Shown: one piece after another, positions 49,583 to 59,085 of the stretch
How the letters are laid out: each line of letters begins with the position of its first letter
Position numbering within the stretch: position 1 is the first letter of the stretch
Source: Acidobacteriota bacterium
GTDB taxonomy: Bacteria > Acidobacteriota > Thermoanaerobaculia > Multivoradales > Multivoraceae
Direction: 5' to 3'
Assembly (NCBI GenBank): GCA_003388555.1
Contig: QQVD01000034.1
Location: 1 to 64,000, forward strand
Length of the DNA: 64,000 nucleotides
Program-made: the position numbers and the translations under genes
The notes under the pieces: generated by a model
Databases searched by the model: none
The model's input: the letters and a program-made list of their open reading frames with translations, nothing else
What the model was told of the DNA's origin: nothing

Positions 49583-51223
49583 CTAGCGCAGGCTCGCCAG
49601 GACCTTCTTGAGATCCTCGAGGTGGATCGGTTTGGTGAGGTGAGCGAAGAAGCCGGCCTGGTGACTGCGCTCGATGTCTGCTTCGGTGCCGAAGCCGCTG
49701 AGGGCGATGCCAGGGCGATCGTGCTCGCGTCGCACCTCCTGCATCAGCTCGTGCCCCGAGCCGTCGCCGAGATCCAGGTCGCTGATCAGCAGATCGAAGT
49801 CGGACTCCGTGGCCCGCCGCCGGGCGTCCGCGAGCGAACCGGCCTCGATGACCTCGAGGCCGAGGATGCCGAGCAGCTCGCTCAGGGCGGCGCGGCTGTC
49901 ACCGTGGTCTTCCGCCAGAAGCACCCGCCGCACGGCGATCGACCTGTCACCCGCGGTAGCTTCCACCGCCGCGCCCGACTCGCTGTCGGATCCGATCGAG
50001 CGGCCGCCACCGGCGCCGTGACGCGGGATCACGACCTCGAAGCACGCCCCCTTGCCGAGCCCTTCGCTGCGGGCCGCGAGGGTGCCGTCGTGCTCCTCCA
50101 CGAAGGCCTTGGCGATGGCCAGCCCGAGGCCGAGACCTCGGGCGCCGCGACCACGTGTGCCCGGCTGTTGCGAGTCGCGGCGCTGCGCTTCGGCCCTGTT
50201 TGGCGCCTGTTCGAAGGCCCCGAAGATCGTCGCCAGCTCGTCCGCCGCGATGCCCCGGCCGGTGTCACGGACCTGTACTGACAGGCGTTCGCCGTCGGCG
50301 TCGCCGGTGGAGACGGTCACTCGTCCGCCGTCCGGGGTGAACTTGAAGGCATTGGCGACCAGGTTCGAGAAGACCTGGGTGAGCCGGTGGGGGTCGGCCG
50401 ACATCCGATGGTCGCTGGCCTCGAGCTCGAGCGCCACCTCGAGCCGTTTCCCGGCATCGAGGCCGCGTCGCTGATCGGCGATCACCCGGCCGAGCAGATC
50501 GTCGAGGGCGACCGGTTCGTACGCCAGCTTGAAGGAGCCTCGCTCGATGCGGGTGATGTCGAGCAGATCGTCGATCAGGTAGACCTCCTGTTCGACATTG
50601 CGGCGGACCACCGCGAGCGCGTCGCGGTGGCGAGGCGACAGCTCTTCGTCCTGCTCCAGTCGGGCCAGGATGGCAAGCGCCGGGGTCAACGGCGTCCGCA
50701 ACTCGTGGCTGAGCTTGGCCAGGAACTGGCTCTTGGCGTGGTTGGACGCCTCTGCCTCTATCCTCGCGGCCCGCTCGTCGAGCAGCGCCTGGTGGCTCTT
50801 GGAAGCCTGCCGGTCGCGCACCGAGTAGCGCAGGGCACGGTCGAGTAGCTCGGGTGTGAGCTCGGCCTTGTCGAGAAAGTCCGCGGCGCCGGCGCGCATC
50901 GCCGCGACGTCGACCTCGCGGGTGGCGGCGCCGGTGAGCAGGATGCAGGGTGGAGGGTCGGGCTCTACGCGCGCATGCTGCAGGAACTCGAGCCCGGAGC
51001 GATCGCCGAGCCGGTTGTCGACGAGGCAGGCATCGAACGCCTCGGATCGGACCGCCTCGATGCCCTCGTCGAAGGTGGGCTTCCAGACGATCTCGTAGCG
51101 CCCGCCCTCGACTTCTTCGACCAGCTCGCGGATCAGGAAGGCGTCGTCCTCGTCGTCGTCGACCAGGAGCACGCGCATGTCGGTGAGCAGGAACGACGGT
51201 GCTTCTTCGTCTCGGCCGCTCAT
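49583..51223 (-). CDS. Receiver - histidine kinase - receiver hybrid protein
   Basis: 546 aa with no membrane segment. The first receiver (about 16-140) keeps the phospho-acceptor Asp 69 (CLVDNRLGDRSG) and Lys 119; a coiled linker leads to the HisKA helix with SHELRTPL (His 173), an HATPase domain with NLVANAFKFTP and LGLGLAIAKAF (about 270-400), and a second receiver (about 430-546, ISDLDLGDGSG). It is thus a cytosolic relay that can receive and pass phosphate. It lies 253 bases beyond the receiver gene on the same strand and may be transcribed with it or alone. GAGAGGCGG stands before ATG 51223. Confidence 0.9.
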   Translation of the reverse strand: MSGRDEEAPSFLLTDMRVLLVDDDEDDAFLIRELVEEVEGGRYEIVWKPTFDEGIEAVRSEAFDACLVDNRLGDRSGLEFLQHARVEPDPPPCILLTGAATREVDVAAMRAGAADFLDKAELTPELLDRALRYSVRDRQASKSHQALLDERAARIEAEASNHAKSQFLAKLSHELRTPLTPALAILARLEQDEELSPRHRDALAVVRRNVEQEVYLIDDLLDITRIERGSFKLAYEPVALDDLLGRVIADQRRGLDAGKRLEVALELEASDHRMSADPHRLTQVFSNLVANAFKFTPDGGRVTVSTGDADGERLSVQVRDTGRGIAADELATIFGAFEQAPNRAEAQRRDSQQPGTRGRGARGLGLGLAIAKAFVEEHDGTLAARSEGLGKGACFEVVIPRHGAGGGRSIGSDSESGAAVEATAGDRSIAVRRVLLAEDHGDSRAALSELLGILGLEVIEAGSLADARRRATESDFDLLISDLDLGDGSGHELMQEVRREHDRPGIALSGFGTEADIERSHQAGFFAHLTKPIHLEDLKKVLASLR

Positions 51224-51476
51224 GCAACCGCCTCTCGGTGACCGATTCGGCCGCCTGTCGAGAGCGGCGGCAAGTCGAAGGACTGTGCTTCTATCGCGCC
51301 GCCAGCGGCTCCTCCCGTCGGCCAGGCCGCGAAGAGAGCCCGGCCGGAGCGCGAGGCCGAAGAGCAGGCCAGGCTCTCAGCAACGAGCTCTCCGGGCAAC
51401 AGCGGAGCCCCGGGCCGCGCAGACCCGGCGCGAGGAGCTCTGGCGCCGTGAGCTCTGAACGATCTGCGGTGCGCGT

Positions 51477-51932
51477 TCACTGGGACGGCAGGCTGACGAT
51501 CTGCAGCCAGTAGTGGCCCAGATTGCGCATCACCTCGACCAGTCCCCCGAAGGTGACCGGCTTGGAGATGAAGGAGTTGACGCCGAGGTCGTAACTGCGC
51601 AGGACGTCCTCCTCTGCCCGGGAGGTCGTCATCACGACGACCGGGATGCGACGCAGCTCTGGGTCCGACTTGATCTGGGCCAGGGCCGCACGCCCGTCGA
51701 CTCGCGGCATGTTGAGGTCGAGCAGGATGAGGCCAGGGCGTGGGACTTCGGCCGGCGGCGAGTAGCGGCCCTCGCGGCGCAGGAACTCGAGCAGCTCCTC
51801 GCCGTCCTCGACGCAGTGCAACCGGTTGGCGATCAGGCTCTCCTCGAGCGCCTCTCGCGCGAACAGGCGATCGTCCGGATCGTCGTCGGCGAGCAGGATG
51901 TCGATCGCCTGGGTCGCGCCGCTGGCGTTCAC
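51477..51932 (-). CDS. Stand-alone response regulator receiver
   Basis: 151 aa, a single receiver domain with ADDDPDDRLF (acidic pocket), phospho-acceptor Asp 72 (LILLDLNMPRVDG), VVVMTTSRAEEDV and Lys in SKPVTF. There is no output domain, as in CheY- or Rcp1-like relays. Its GTG start overlaps the TGA of the histidine kinase gene (GTGA), so the pair is translationally coupled and is probably the partner of that kinase. LGHYWLQIVSLP at the end is the Rcp1-type dimer helix. Confidence 0.85.
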   Translation of the reverse strand: MNASGATQAIDILLADDDPDDRLFAREALEESLIANRLHCVEDGEELLEFLRREGRYSPPAEVPRPGLILLDLNMPRVDGRAALAQIKSDPELRRIPVVVMTTSRAEEDVLRSYDLGVNSFISKPVTFGGLVEVMRNLGHYWLQIVSLPSQ

Positions 51933-53209
51933 GAGTGGACTCCGGAGGTACTCGTCGTCATCACTGCCCCCTCGGATCGCCCGTACACCTCGCGTCCCCG
52001 AGAGCGGGCTCTCGCCTCGGGCGCCTCGGCCAGGTCGGCGTCCGCTGCGGCGGGTGCGGCAGCGGGCAGCGTGACGACGAAGCGCGCACCCCGCCCCGGC
52101 TCCCCTTCGGCGCGGATCGAACCGCCGTGACGCTGCACTATGCGACTGCAGACCGCGAGACCGATGCCGCTGCCGCCGTAGGTGAAGCGACCGTGCAGGC
52201 GCTGGAACGGAACGAAGATCTGATCACTGTACCTGGGGTCGAAGCCGATACCGTTGTCGGTGATCTCGATCGTCCACCATCCGGGCCGTTCGAGGGTCGC
52301 CCCCGAGTCGCCCTGGCACCCCGAGCCCCCGGAGGGCGTCGCAGCGATCTCGATCTCGGGCGGCACTCCTTTCCGGGCGTACTTGATCGAATTGCCGATC
52401 AGGTTCTGTAGGAGCTGCCGCATCTGCAGGGGATCCGCGCGTAGGGTCGGTAGGAACGCGGCGGTGATCGTCGCGCCGCTCTCCTCGATCGCCGACTCGA
52501 GGTCGCGTGTGACCTCGGCCAGTGTGGTCGCAAGATCCACGCCTTCCAGCTCGAGATCCCGGCGCCCGACCCGCGACAGGGTGAGCAGATCGTTGATCAG
52601 GGTCGACATGCGTGCGGCGGCGGCGCGCATCCGCTGCACCATCTCGCGACCGGAGTCGTCGAGCTGGTGTGCGTGTCGCTGCTCCAGTCGGTCGGCGAAC
52701 GTCTGCAGCTTGCGCAAAGGCTCCTGCAGGTCGTGCGACGCCACGTAGGCGAACTGCTCGAGATCCTGGTTGGCGCGCTGCAGCTTCTCGTTGGATGCCC
52801 GCAGCTCGGCGAGAGCGCCCTGGCCCGTCGTCTCCCAGGGTGAGGAGGCAGCCTCTTCGCCTGGACCGCCGGCTCGGCTCGGTGCGGATTCGTGCCCCGA
52901 TGAGGACCTGCGCAGGCGGGCTCCGCCGAACAACGCGATCGCCGCTCCGGCAGCGATCAGCTGTGGCAGGGAGGCGGGATCCGAGAGCACCACCGCGAAC
53001 GACGTCGTCACCAGGGGCGGCAGCCATCCTCCGATCCAGGCGCTGACGGTCACGGAGAGGAGGACAGCGACCTGGGCGGTCCCACCGCCCAACGTCTCGG
53101 CCAGCAACGAGCTGGCGACCACACCGAGGACGCCGGCGGCAGTGGCGGCGCCGATGCGGCGCATCTCGTGGCTGAGGAGTGCAGCGGTTCTGCGGTCGTC
53201 CAGCGGCAT
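51929..53209 (-). CDS. Membrane histidine kinase
   Basis: 426 aa. Three or four N-terminal membrane segments (about 20-100, GVLGVVASSLLAETL, VAVLLSVTVSAWIG) of DUF4118-like layout lead to a coiled coil, then a HisKA helix with YVASHDLQEPLRKL (His 159) and an HATPase domain with NLIGNSIKYAR, ITDNGIGFDP and GGSGIGLAVCSRIV. That DHp pattern, shared with phytochrome-type kinases, fits a partner single-domain receiver of Rcp1 type, which indeed follows. No periplasmic sensor domain of size is present. ATG 53209 has no ribosome site; a later ATG at 53164 is possible. Confidence 0.85.
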   Translation of the reverse strand: MPLDDRRTAALLSHEMRRIGAATAAGVLGVVASSLLAETLGGGTAQVAVLLSVTVSAWIGGWLPPLVTTSFAVVLSDPASLPQLIAAGAAIALFGGARLRRSSSGHESAPSRAGGPGEEAASSPWETTGQGALAELRASNEKLQRANQDLEQFAYVASHDLQEPLRKLQTFADRLEQRHAHQLDDSGREMVQRMRAAAARMSTLINDLLTLSRVGRRDLELEGVDLATTLAEVTRDLESAIEESGATITAAFLPTLRADPLQMRQLLQNLIGNSIKYARKGVPPEIEIAATPSGGSGCQGDSGATLERPGWWTIEITDNGIGFDPRYSDQIFVPFQRLHGRFTYGGSGIGLAVCSRIVQRHGGSIRAEGEPGRGARFVVTLPAAAPAAADADLAEAPEARARSRGREVYGRSEGAVMTTSTSGVHS

Positions 53210-53370
53210 CTGTCTGCGTCGTCCTGGCTCGCCCTGGGTCGTCCTGGGTCGTCTCTGATCCGGTGCCCACTACCCGTCGGTCGCGGGCGCGCCACCAGCG
53301 CCCAGCCGGTGGCGGCGAAGTGCTATCGCAAGAACGGCGCCAGGTCGTTCGGAGCGTCGGCCGATCGGGC

Positions 53371-53376
53371 TAGACT
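53371..53376 (+). promoter_or_regulatory. TAGACT -10-like element before the NtrC-type regulator gene
   Basis: TAGACT lies 115 bases before ATG 53492 in the divergent region between the histidine kinase and the regulator. TTCGGA 17 bases upstream is only a weak -35. Confidence 0.35.
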
Positions 53377-53491
53377 GAACATCTGCTCGGTGCTCCAGCC
53401 TCCGGCGAGGTGTCGGTGTCGAGCGTGAGACAGACGCTTGCCACGCCAGGGCACGACGCCGCGGCGCTGCCGTCCGGAGGCTTCCCATCCG

Positions 53492-54883
<1,392 letters not shown>

Positions 54884-54907
54884 CGAGCTCGGCCGACCCG
54901 CGCGACG

Positions 54908-55618
54908 ATGACCGACACCGCCGAGAAGCCAGACGCCGATCGACCAGACGCCCATCGCGATTTCGCGCGGCGTCTGAAGGCCGCCCGTGAACGACTCGGC
55001 CGGGTGGTCTCGCATCGGGTCCGCGGCGCGGCGAACGGAGCCCAGCTGCAGCTCGAGTTGCTGCGCCACCGGGTGTTGCCGGCGCTACCCGATCCGGCGC
55101 AGGCCGAGACCTCGCTGCAGCGGATCGAGCAGGCGCTGAGGAACGTCTGCGGCGACGTCGACGACATGGTCGCGATGCTGTCGGATGTCGCCGCGCCCGG
55201 CAGCCTCGCCTCGTTGCGCGCGGCGCTGGCCCAGCTCGATGAGCTCGCCGAGCGCGCCGGCCTCGAGCTGCGTCGCGACGAGGAGGCGGTGAGGCAGCTG
55301 GCCCGCTCGCAAGAACGGCTGGTCGCGTGCTTCCTGGTGTTGATGGTGGAGACGATCGAGCGCAGCCGCGCGTCGGCCGGCGACGCGGTTCCCCGGGTCC
55401 TCGGCCTCGAGCCGCTGGCTGAGGCCTCGTCGCCTCCGGCCGGCGACGGCGGCGAGGCCGACGGGTTCGAGCTGCGCTGGCAGGGCGGCAACGCGGATGC
55501 ATCGCCGGGACAGCCACCCGCCTGGCCCGAGCTCGACGGGCTGCCCGGCATCGTCGTCGAGGTCGAAGGTCCGCGGTTGCGTTGCCGCATTGTCGCCGAC
55601 GAGGTCGCTCCGTCATAG
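54908..55618 (+). CDS. Coiled-coil cytosolic protein downstream of the NtrC-type regulator
   Basis: 236 aa, not recognised. It has no signal or membrane segment. Residues about 15-160 are almost fully helical (FARRLKAARERLGRVV, QLELLRHRVLPALPD, SLRAALAQLDELAERAGLEL) and may form a four-helix bundle like a degenerate DHp or phosphotransfer domain. The last 40 residues (LPGIVVEVEGPRLRCRIVADE) form a small beta unit. It begins 24 bases after the regulator's stop, so it is probably co-transcribed and may modulate it. The start at ATG 54908 has no strong ribosome site. Confidence 0.6.
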   Translation: MTDTAEKPDADRPDAHRDFARRLKAARERLGRVVSHRVRGAANGAQLQLELLRHRVLPALPDPAQAETSLQRIEQALRNVCGDVDDMVAMLSDVAAPGSLASLRAALAQLDELAERAGLELRRDEEAVRQLARSQERLVACFLVLMVETIERSRASAGDAVPRVLGLEPLAEASSPPAGDGGEADGFELRWQGGNADASPGQPPAWPELDGLPGIVVEVEGPRLRCRIVADEVAPS

Positions 55619-56234
55619 GCGGCGCCTTCGCCCGGAGAGGGATTCGATCGGGCCGAGGTCTCGCCGGCGCCCCTGCGATGCGAGTCGATGCGAGTCGTCG
55701 AAGCGGAACAGCTCGACCGAGCGGGTGCGGCTGCTCGGGCGGGTGGGCGTCGGCGCGATCCCGGAGCTGCCGGGCGTAGTTCGTACGGATCGACGGGTAG
55801 GTCTGACAGACGGCTGACTGAGCAGCGCGGACCGACGCTCACCGACGCCTGTCGACGGACGGGCCTTCGCCCTCCGCTCCGCTCGATGGCAGCGGCGACC
55901 ATCGGCTGACCGCGCCGCCTCGGGCGTTTGCGACTTCGCTGCCGCGACACCGGCGCGATCCCGGCGCGATCCCGGCACCGGCCCCGATCGCCCTGGCACG
56001 AGCACTGCACCTCACTGTCTGGCGAAGACGATCGGAGGCAGCGCCCTCGGCGGCCGCGTCGCACCCGGACGGTCTTACCCGGAGCAGTCGAGCTGCCCGG
56101 ACGTGACCGTGAGCGGAGGAGGACGCGGATGGAAGAGATCGCCGGTCACGGTGGCGCTGTGCTCCTCAATCGACCAACCCGCCCCGAGTCGCGCGGCTCG
56201 CCGCGCCCTGCGGGAGAAAGGAAGAGACACCGAG
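55619..56234. other. Intergenic stretch of 616 bases
   Basis: No gene is supported. Small direct repeats are visible, GATGCGAGTC twice near 55680 and GGCGCGATCCC twice near 55955. Open frames here are Arg/Ser-rich noise. GGGAGAAAGGAAGAG at the end is the ribosome site of the next gene. Confidence 0.5.
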
Positions 56235-56702
56235 ATGGAGACCAAGACCGACCTGCGAGAGGGAACCGTCGAAGCGATCCAGGAGCTGATCGCCACCAAC
56301 TTCGACAGCGCCAAGCAGCTCGAGAGCTGTAGCGAGGACACCGAGGACGAGCGCTTCGAGAAGCTCTTCCAGCACGTCGCTGACGCCCGGCGCACCCACG
56401 CCACCGAGCTGCGCGGTTACGTGCGCTGGAACGGCGAGGAGCCGGAGGACACTGGGTCCTTCTTCGGCAGCTGCCGAAACGCTTGGATCAACGTGCGCAA
56501 CGCGCTCTCCGGAGACGACCGGGTCACCGTGCTCAAGCAGGCCGAGGCGGCCGAGGACGTGATCAAGGCGCGCTACGAGGAGCTGCTCAAGGAGACCTCG
56601 GGCTCGGCGATGAACGACGTCCTGCTGCGCCAGTACCGGGAGGTCAAGAAGCACCACGACATGATCCGTGACCTGCGCGACGCCGAGATCGCCGCGGCCT
56701 GA
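56235..56702 (+). CDS. PA2169-family four-helix protein (DUF2383)
   Basis: 155 aa, all helical: EGTVEAIQELIATNFDSAKQ, FQHVADARRTHATELRGYV, GSCRNAWINVRNAL, VLKQAEAAEDVIKARYEELL and VLLRQYREVKKHHDMIRDL. The pattern is that of PA2169-family/DUF2383 proteins, ferritin-like four-helix bundles that appear in stress and stationary phase. The His and Glu residues that would line a metal site are partly kept; metal binding is not shown. No signal peptide. ATG 56235 has AAAGGAAGAG upstream; an upstream in-frame start would add an unlikely N-terminus. The DUF2188 gene follows after 119 bases. Confidence 0.85.
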   Translation: METKTDLREGTVEAIQELIATNFDSAKQLESCSEDTEDERFEKLFQHVADARRTHATELRGYVRWNGEEPEDTGSFFGSCRNAWINVRNALSGDDRVTVLKQAEAAEDVIKARYEELLKETSGSAMNDVLLRQYREVKKHHDMIRDLRDAEIAAA

Positions 56703-56744
56703 GCACCGACGCGAAGGCGATCGGACCGACGAGAAGCCACGACA

Positions 56745-56810
56745 GAACGAGAACGAGAACGAGAACGAGAACGAGTACGAGAACCAGAGCCAGTATGAGA
56801 AGAAGTACGA
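56745..56810 (+). repeat. GAACGA hexanucleotide microsatellite
   Basis: Five perfect GAACGA units (56745-56774) followed by decaying copies (GTACGA, GAACCA, GAGCCA, GTATGA) up to about 56810. It ends about 12 bases before ATG 56822, so it forms the leader of the next gene. It is all purine-rich on the plus strand and prone to slippage. Confidence 0.85.
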
Positions 56811-56821
56811 AGGGAGAGCCT

Positions 56822-57298
56822 ATGCTCCAGGAAGTCAAGGAGAACAGCAGTCGCGCCAAGAGCGCCACGAAGAACGCCACCAGGAAAGCCGCCATCCGCT
56901 CGCGCCGGGCGCTGTCCACCACCGCCCGCAAGGTCCGCGACTCTGCGGCCGAGCTGCCGGATCGCTACCGTGAGCTCGAGCCCCGCCAGCGGGCCGTCGC
57001 CGTCGGCGTGGCGGCGGGTGCCGCCGCGATGGCCACCGCGGCCGGACTCTACGTGGCGCGTCGCCTGCGTCGCCGCACGGGCCAGGACCAGATCGATCGG
57101 ACCATCCTGCGGGTCACTCCGGAGGACGACGGTTGGCTGCTCCACGACGAGCAGGACGACATCTGCACCCGTTTCGAGACCAAGGAGCAAGCGCTGGAGA
57201 CGGCACGCGACCTCGCCAACGATCGGGCGCCGAGCGAGCTGATCGTTCATCTGTCCTCGGGTGAGGAGCAGATGCGACACAGCTACGACCCGAGCTGA
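56822..57298 (+). CDS. Membrane-anchored DUF2188 protein
   Basis: 158 aa. A basic N-terminal region (SRAKSATKNATRKAAIRSRR) is followed by one membrane segment (AVAVGVAAGAAAMATAAGLYVA, about residues 58-80) and a C-terminal DUF2188 unit: VTPEDDGWLLHDEQDDICTR, ETKEQALETARDLANDRAPS, ELIVHLSSGEEQMRHSY. DUF2188 is a small alpha/beta domain of unknown role, often in stress-related loci. AGGGAGAG precedes ATG 56822. The hexanucleotide repeat forms its leader, and the DUF2383 gene lies upstream on the same strand. Confidence 0.8.
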   Translation: MLQEVKENSSRAKSATKNATRKAAIRSRRALSTTARKVRDSAAELPDRYRELEPRQRAVAVGVAAGAAAMATAAGLYVARRLRRRTGQDQIDRTILRVTPEDDGWLLHDEQDDICTRFETKEQALETARDLANDRAPSELIVHLSSGEEQMRHSYDPS

Positions 57299-57376
57299 CG
57301 TTCGGGATTCGTCACCGCCCTCACCGGCTGGGAGCTGACCCTAGAGCGCAGAGCGCGCGCCGAGGGGCCCGCGGGG

Positions 57377-57410
57377 GACGCCGCCGCCGGCTCGCTGAGC
57401 CTGCGGCGTC
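57377..57410. terminator. Nested hairpin between convergent DUF2188 and matrixin genes
   Basis: GACGCCGC (57377-57384) pairs with GCGGCGTC (57403-57410), enclosing an inner GGCTC/GAGCC stem with loop GCT. It lies 79 bases past the DUF2188 stop and is followed by GCTGATTTGC. Weak T content. Confidence 0.5.
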
Positions 57411-57523
57411 GCTGATTTGCGGTCGCTCGGAGGCGAGCGCCGTCGCCGAGAGTACCGCCGCGGTCCGTCTACGGCCCGCGGCGTTCCTCTGTGTGCGTCA
57501 GGCCACGGTGGCCCTGCTGCCGT

Positions 57524-58294
57524 TCAGCGGCAGGTCTTGTTGCCGTTCGGCCCCCGGCACTTGCCCGAGCAGCACTGGCTGTTCGAGGTGCAGGAGTCGC
57601 CCGGCTGTCCGAGGGTGCAGCTGCCGCCACCACCGCCCCCGCCGCCGCTACTTCCGTAGAGGTCGACGATGCCGGCGATGTCGTCCGCCGCGATCGTGGC
57701 CGGTCCGTTGTCGCAGGCGGCCACCGACGGGTACATCGTGGCGCCGGCGACACTGGTGTGACCGAGGCCCAACGCGTGGCCGATCTCGTGCACCTGGACG
57801 CCTTCGATGAAGAACTCGCCGGAGCATCCGTCCGGCTCGCTTTCCGAGGTCCAGTCGTAGGCGGTGTTGGTGACGATGTCGGCGTCGACGATGTAGGTGG
57901 TGCGGTTGCGGCCACGTCCACTGGTGACGTAGAAGCCGGTGAAGGTGGCCGCGAGGCAGCTGCCGTCACAGGCCCCGGTCGGGTCCTCGAAGTTGAGCAT
58001 CGGCACGTTGTCGCCGAGGGTGAAGCCGGCCACGCTTCCGGCCGTGGCCTCGATCACCGTGCCGGCACCGGCACCGTTCCAGGCGTCGTTCGAGGTGATG
58101 GCGGCGATCGTCGCGCCCAGGCCCCCGTCGTTGTCGGAGATGCTCGCCTGACCGCGGTCGTCGATGATGTAGGTGGGGGTCTGTTCCCAGGTGCGTCGTG
58201 GATTGAGCAGGACGTACCCGGAGACGGCCCCGGCGGTGAGGAGGACGAGGACGAGCAGGACGGTTCCCCGTCGGATCTTGGCGAGATGATGCAT
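57524..58294 (-). CDS. Secreted matrixin-like zinc metallopeptidase
   Basis: 256 aa. A signal/anchor segment (VLLVLVLLTAGAVSGYVLL) is followed by a metzincin catalytic domain: zinc ligands in HEIGHALGLGH (His 169, His 173, His 179; Glu 170 catalytic) and a Met-turn ATMYPSV about nine residues later, as in matrixins. A poly-Gly linker of about nine residues then leads to a Cys-rich C-terminal tail (CTLGQPGDSCTSNSQCCSG), about six Cys in 40 residues, that resembles a small disulfide knot. The enzyme cuts proteins or peptides outside the cell. GAGGAGAG stands seven bases before ATG 58294. Its partner gene ends 15 bases upstream on the same strand. Confidence 0.9.
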   Translation of the reverse strand: MHHLAKIRRGTVLLVLVLLTAGAVSGYVLLNPRRTWEQTPTYIIDDRGQASISDNDGGLGATIAAITSNDAWNGAGAGTVIEATAGSVAGFTLGDNVPMLNFEDPTGACDGSCLAATFTGFYVTSGRGRNRTTYIVDADIVTNTAYDWTSESEPDGCSGEFFIEGVQVHEIGHALGLGHTSVAGATMYPSVAACDNGPATIAADDIAGIVDLYGSSGGGGGGGGSCTLGQPGDSCTSNSQCCSGKCRGPNGNKTCR

Positions 58295-58309
58295 CTTGAT
58301 CTCTCCTCG

Positions 58310-58876
58310 TTACTCGACGATGGGTCCGGGGCGGCCGGCCAGCGTCAGCACGGCCTGCTTGAAGGCGTCCAACTCGGTGCTGCGGGGCGTGTCGATCGGC
58401 CGGCCGGAACGGGTCAGCAGTCGAGCGCCCTCGTCGATCTGGGGAACCGCCAGGCGCACCCCGTCGTCGCGTCGGACCACCTCGAAGTGTCCCTGCTGGT
58501 GTCCCACCACCCGGTGGTGGCGGCCGTCTGCTGACGGCGACAGGAAGAGAATGACCTCCTGGCCGAGAGCGAAGCGCGGGAAGCCGCTCGCCTCGACCCG
58601 CAGGTCGCCGACCGTTCCGCCGGGTACCCGCACGACGACGGTGGCGCGCTCGGCGCCGACCAGAGTCTCGTCGACGGCGACCGTCGCTTCGGTGAAGATC
58701 ATGCGGCCGTCCTCGTTCCAGAACGACTGCAGGTCGAGAACCCGTCCCTGGACGACGCGCTGCGATTCGGCCACCAGCTCGCGGGACTCGAGTGCCACGA
58801 AGGTGGAGGCCGAGAGGAAGCTGGCGCTGGCCGAGAACAAGGCGAGGCACGCCAACACGGAGGATCTTCTTCTCAA
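58310..58876 (-). CDS. Secreted partner of the matrixin, unknown
   Basis: 188 aa. The start is TTG 58876: GAGGAGAG lies seven bases before it, identical to the ribosome site of the matrixin gene, and the product begins with Arg-rich MRRRSSVLACLALFSASAS, a good signal peptide. The mature part is beta-rich: LVAESQRVVQGRVLDLQSFW, IFTEATVAVDETLVGAERATVVVRVPGG, ALGQEVILFLSPSAD, HHRVVGHQQGHFEVVRRDD. It opens like an Ig/carboxypeptidase-like domain. No known family. A role as inhibitor, chaperone or substrate of the protease is plausible, since the two are in one operon; this is inference. Confidence 0.75.
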   Translation of the reverse strand: MRRRSSVLACLALFSASASFLSASTFVALESRELVAESQRVVQGRVLDLQSFWNEDGRMIFTEATVAVDETLVGAERATVVVRVPGGTVGDLRVEASGFPRFALGQEVILFLSPSADGRHHRVVGHQQGHFEVVRRDDGVRLAVPQIDEGARLLTRSGRPIDTPRSTELDAFKQAVLTLAGRPGPIVE

Positions 58877-59085
58877 GAGAGCTCTCCTCGCTGTGATGCG
58901 GCCGCCGAGCGGCCGAGGCCGCCGGGCGGTGCGCTGGTTGTGGGGAGACGTCAGACTATCAGCGAAGCGGCCCACGCCGCGGCGGTCACGGGGGCGACGC
59001 GGCATCGGCCAGCCCTGGATGCAGAGCCGGTGCAGCCGGGCGGCCCGGTCTACTTCCGGCTCGGTCCTCCGGCTCGCACTCGGGG

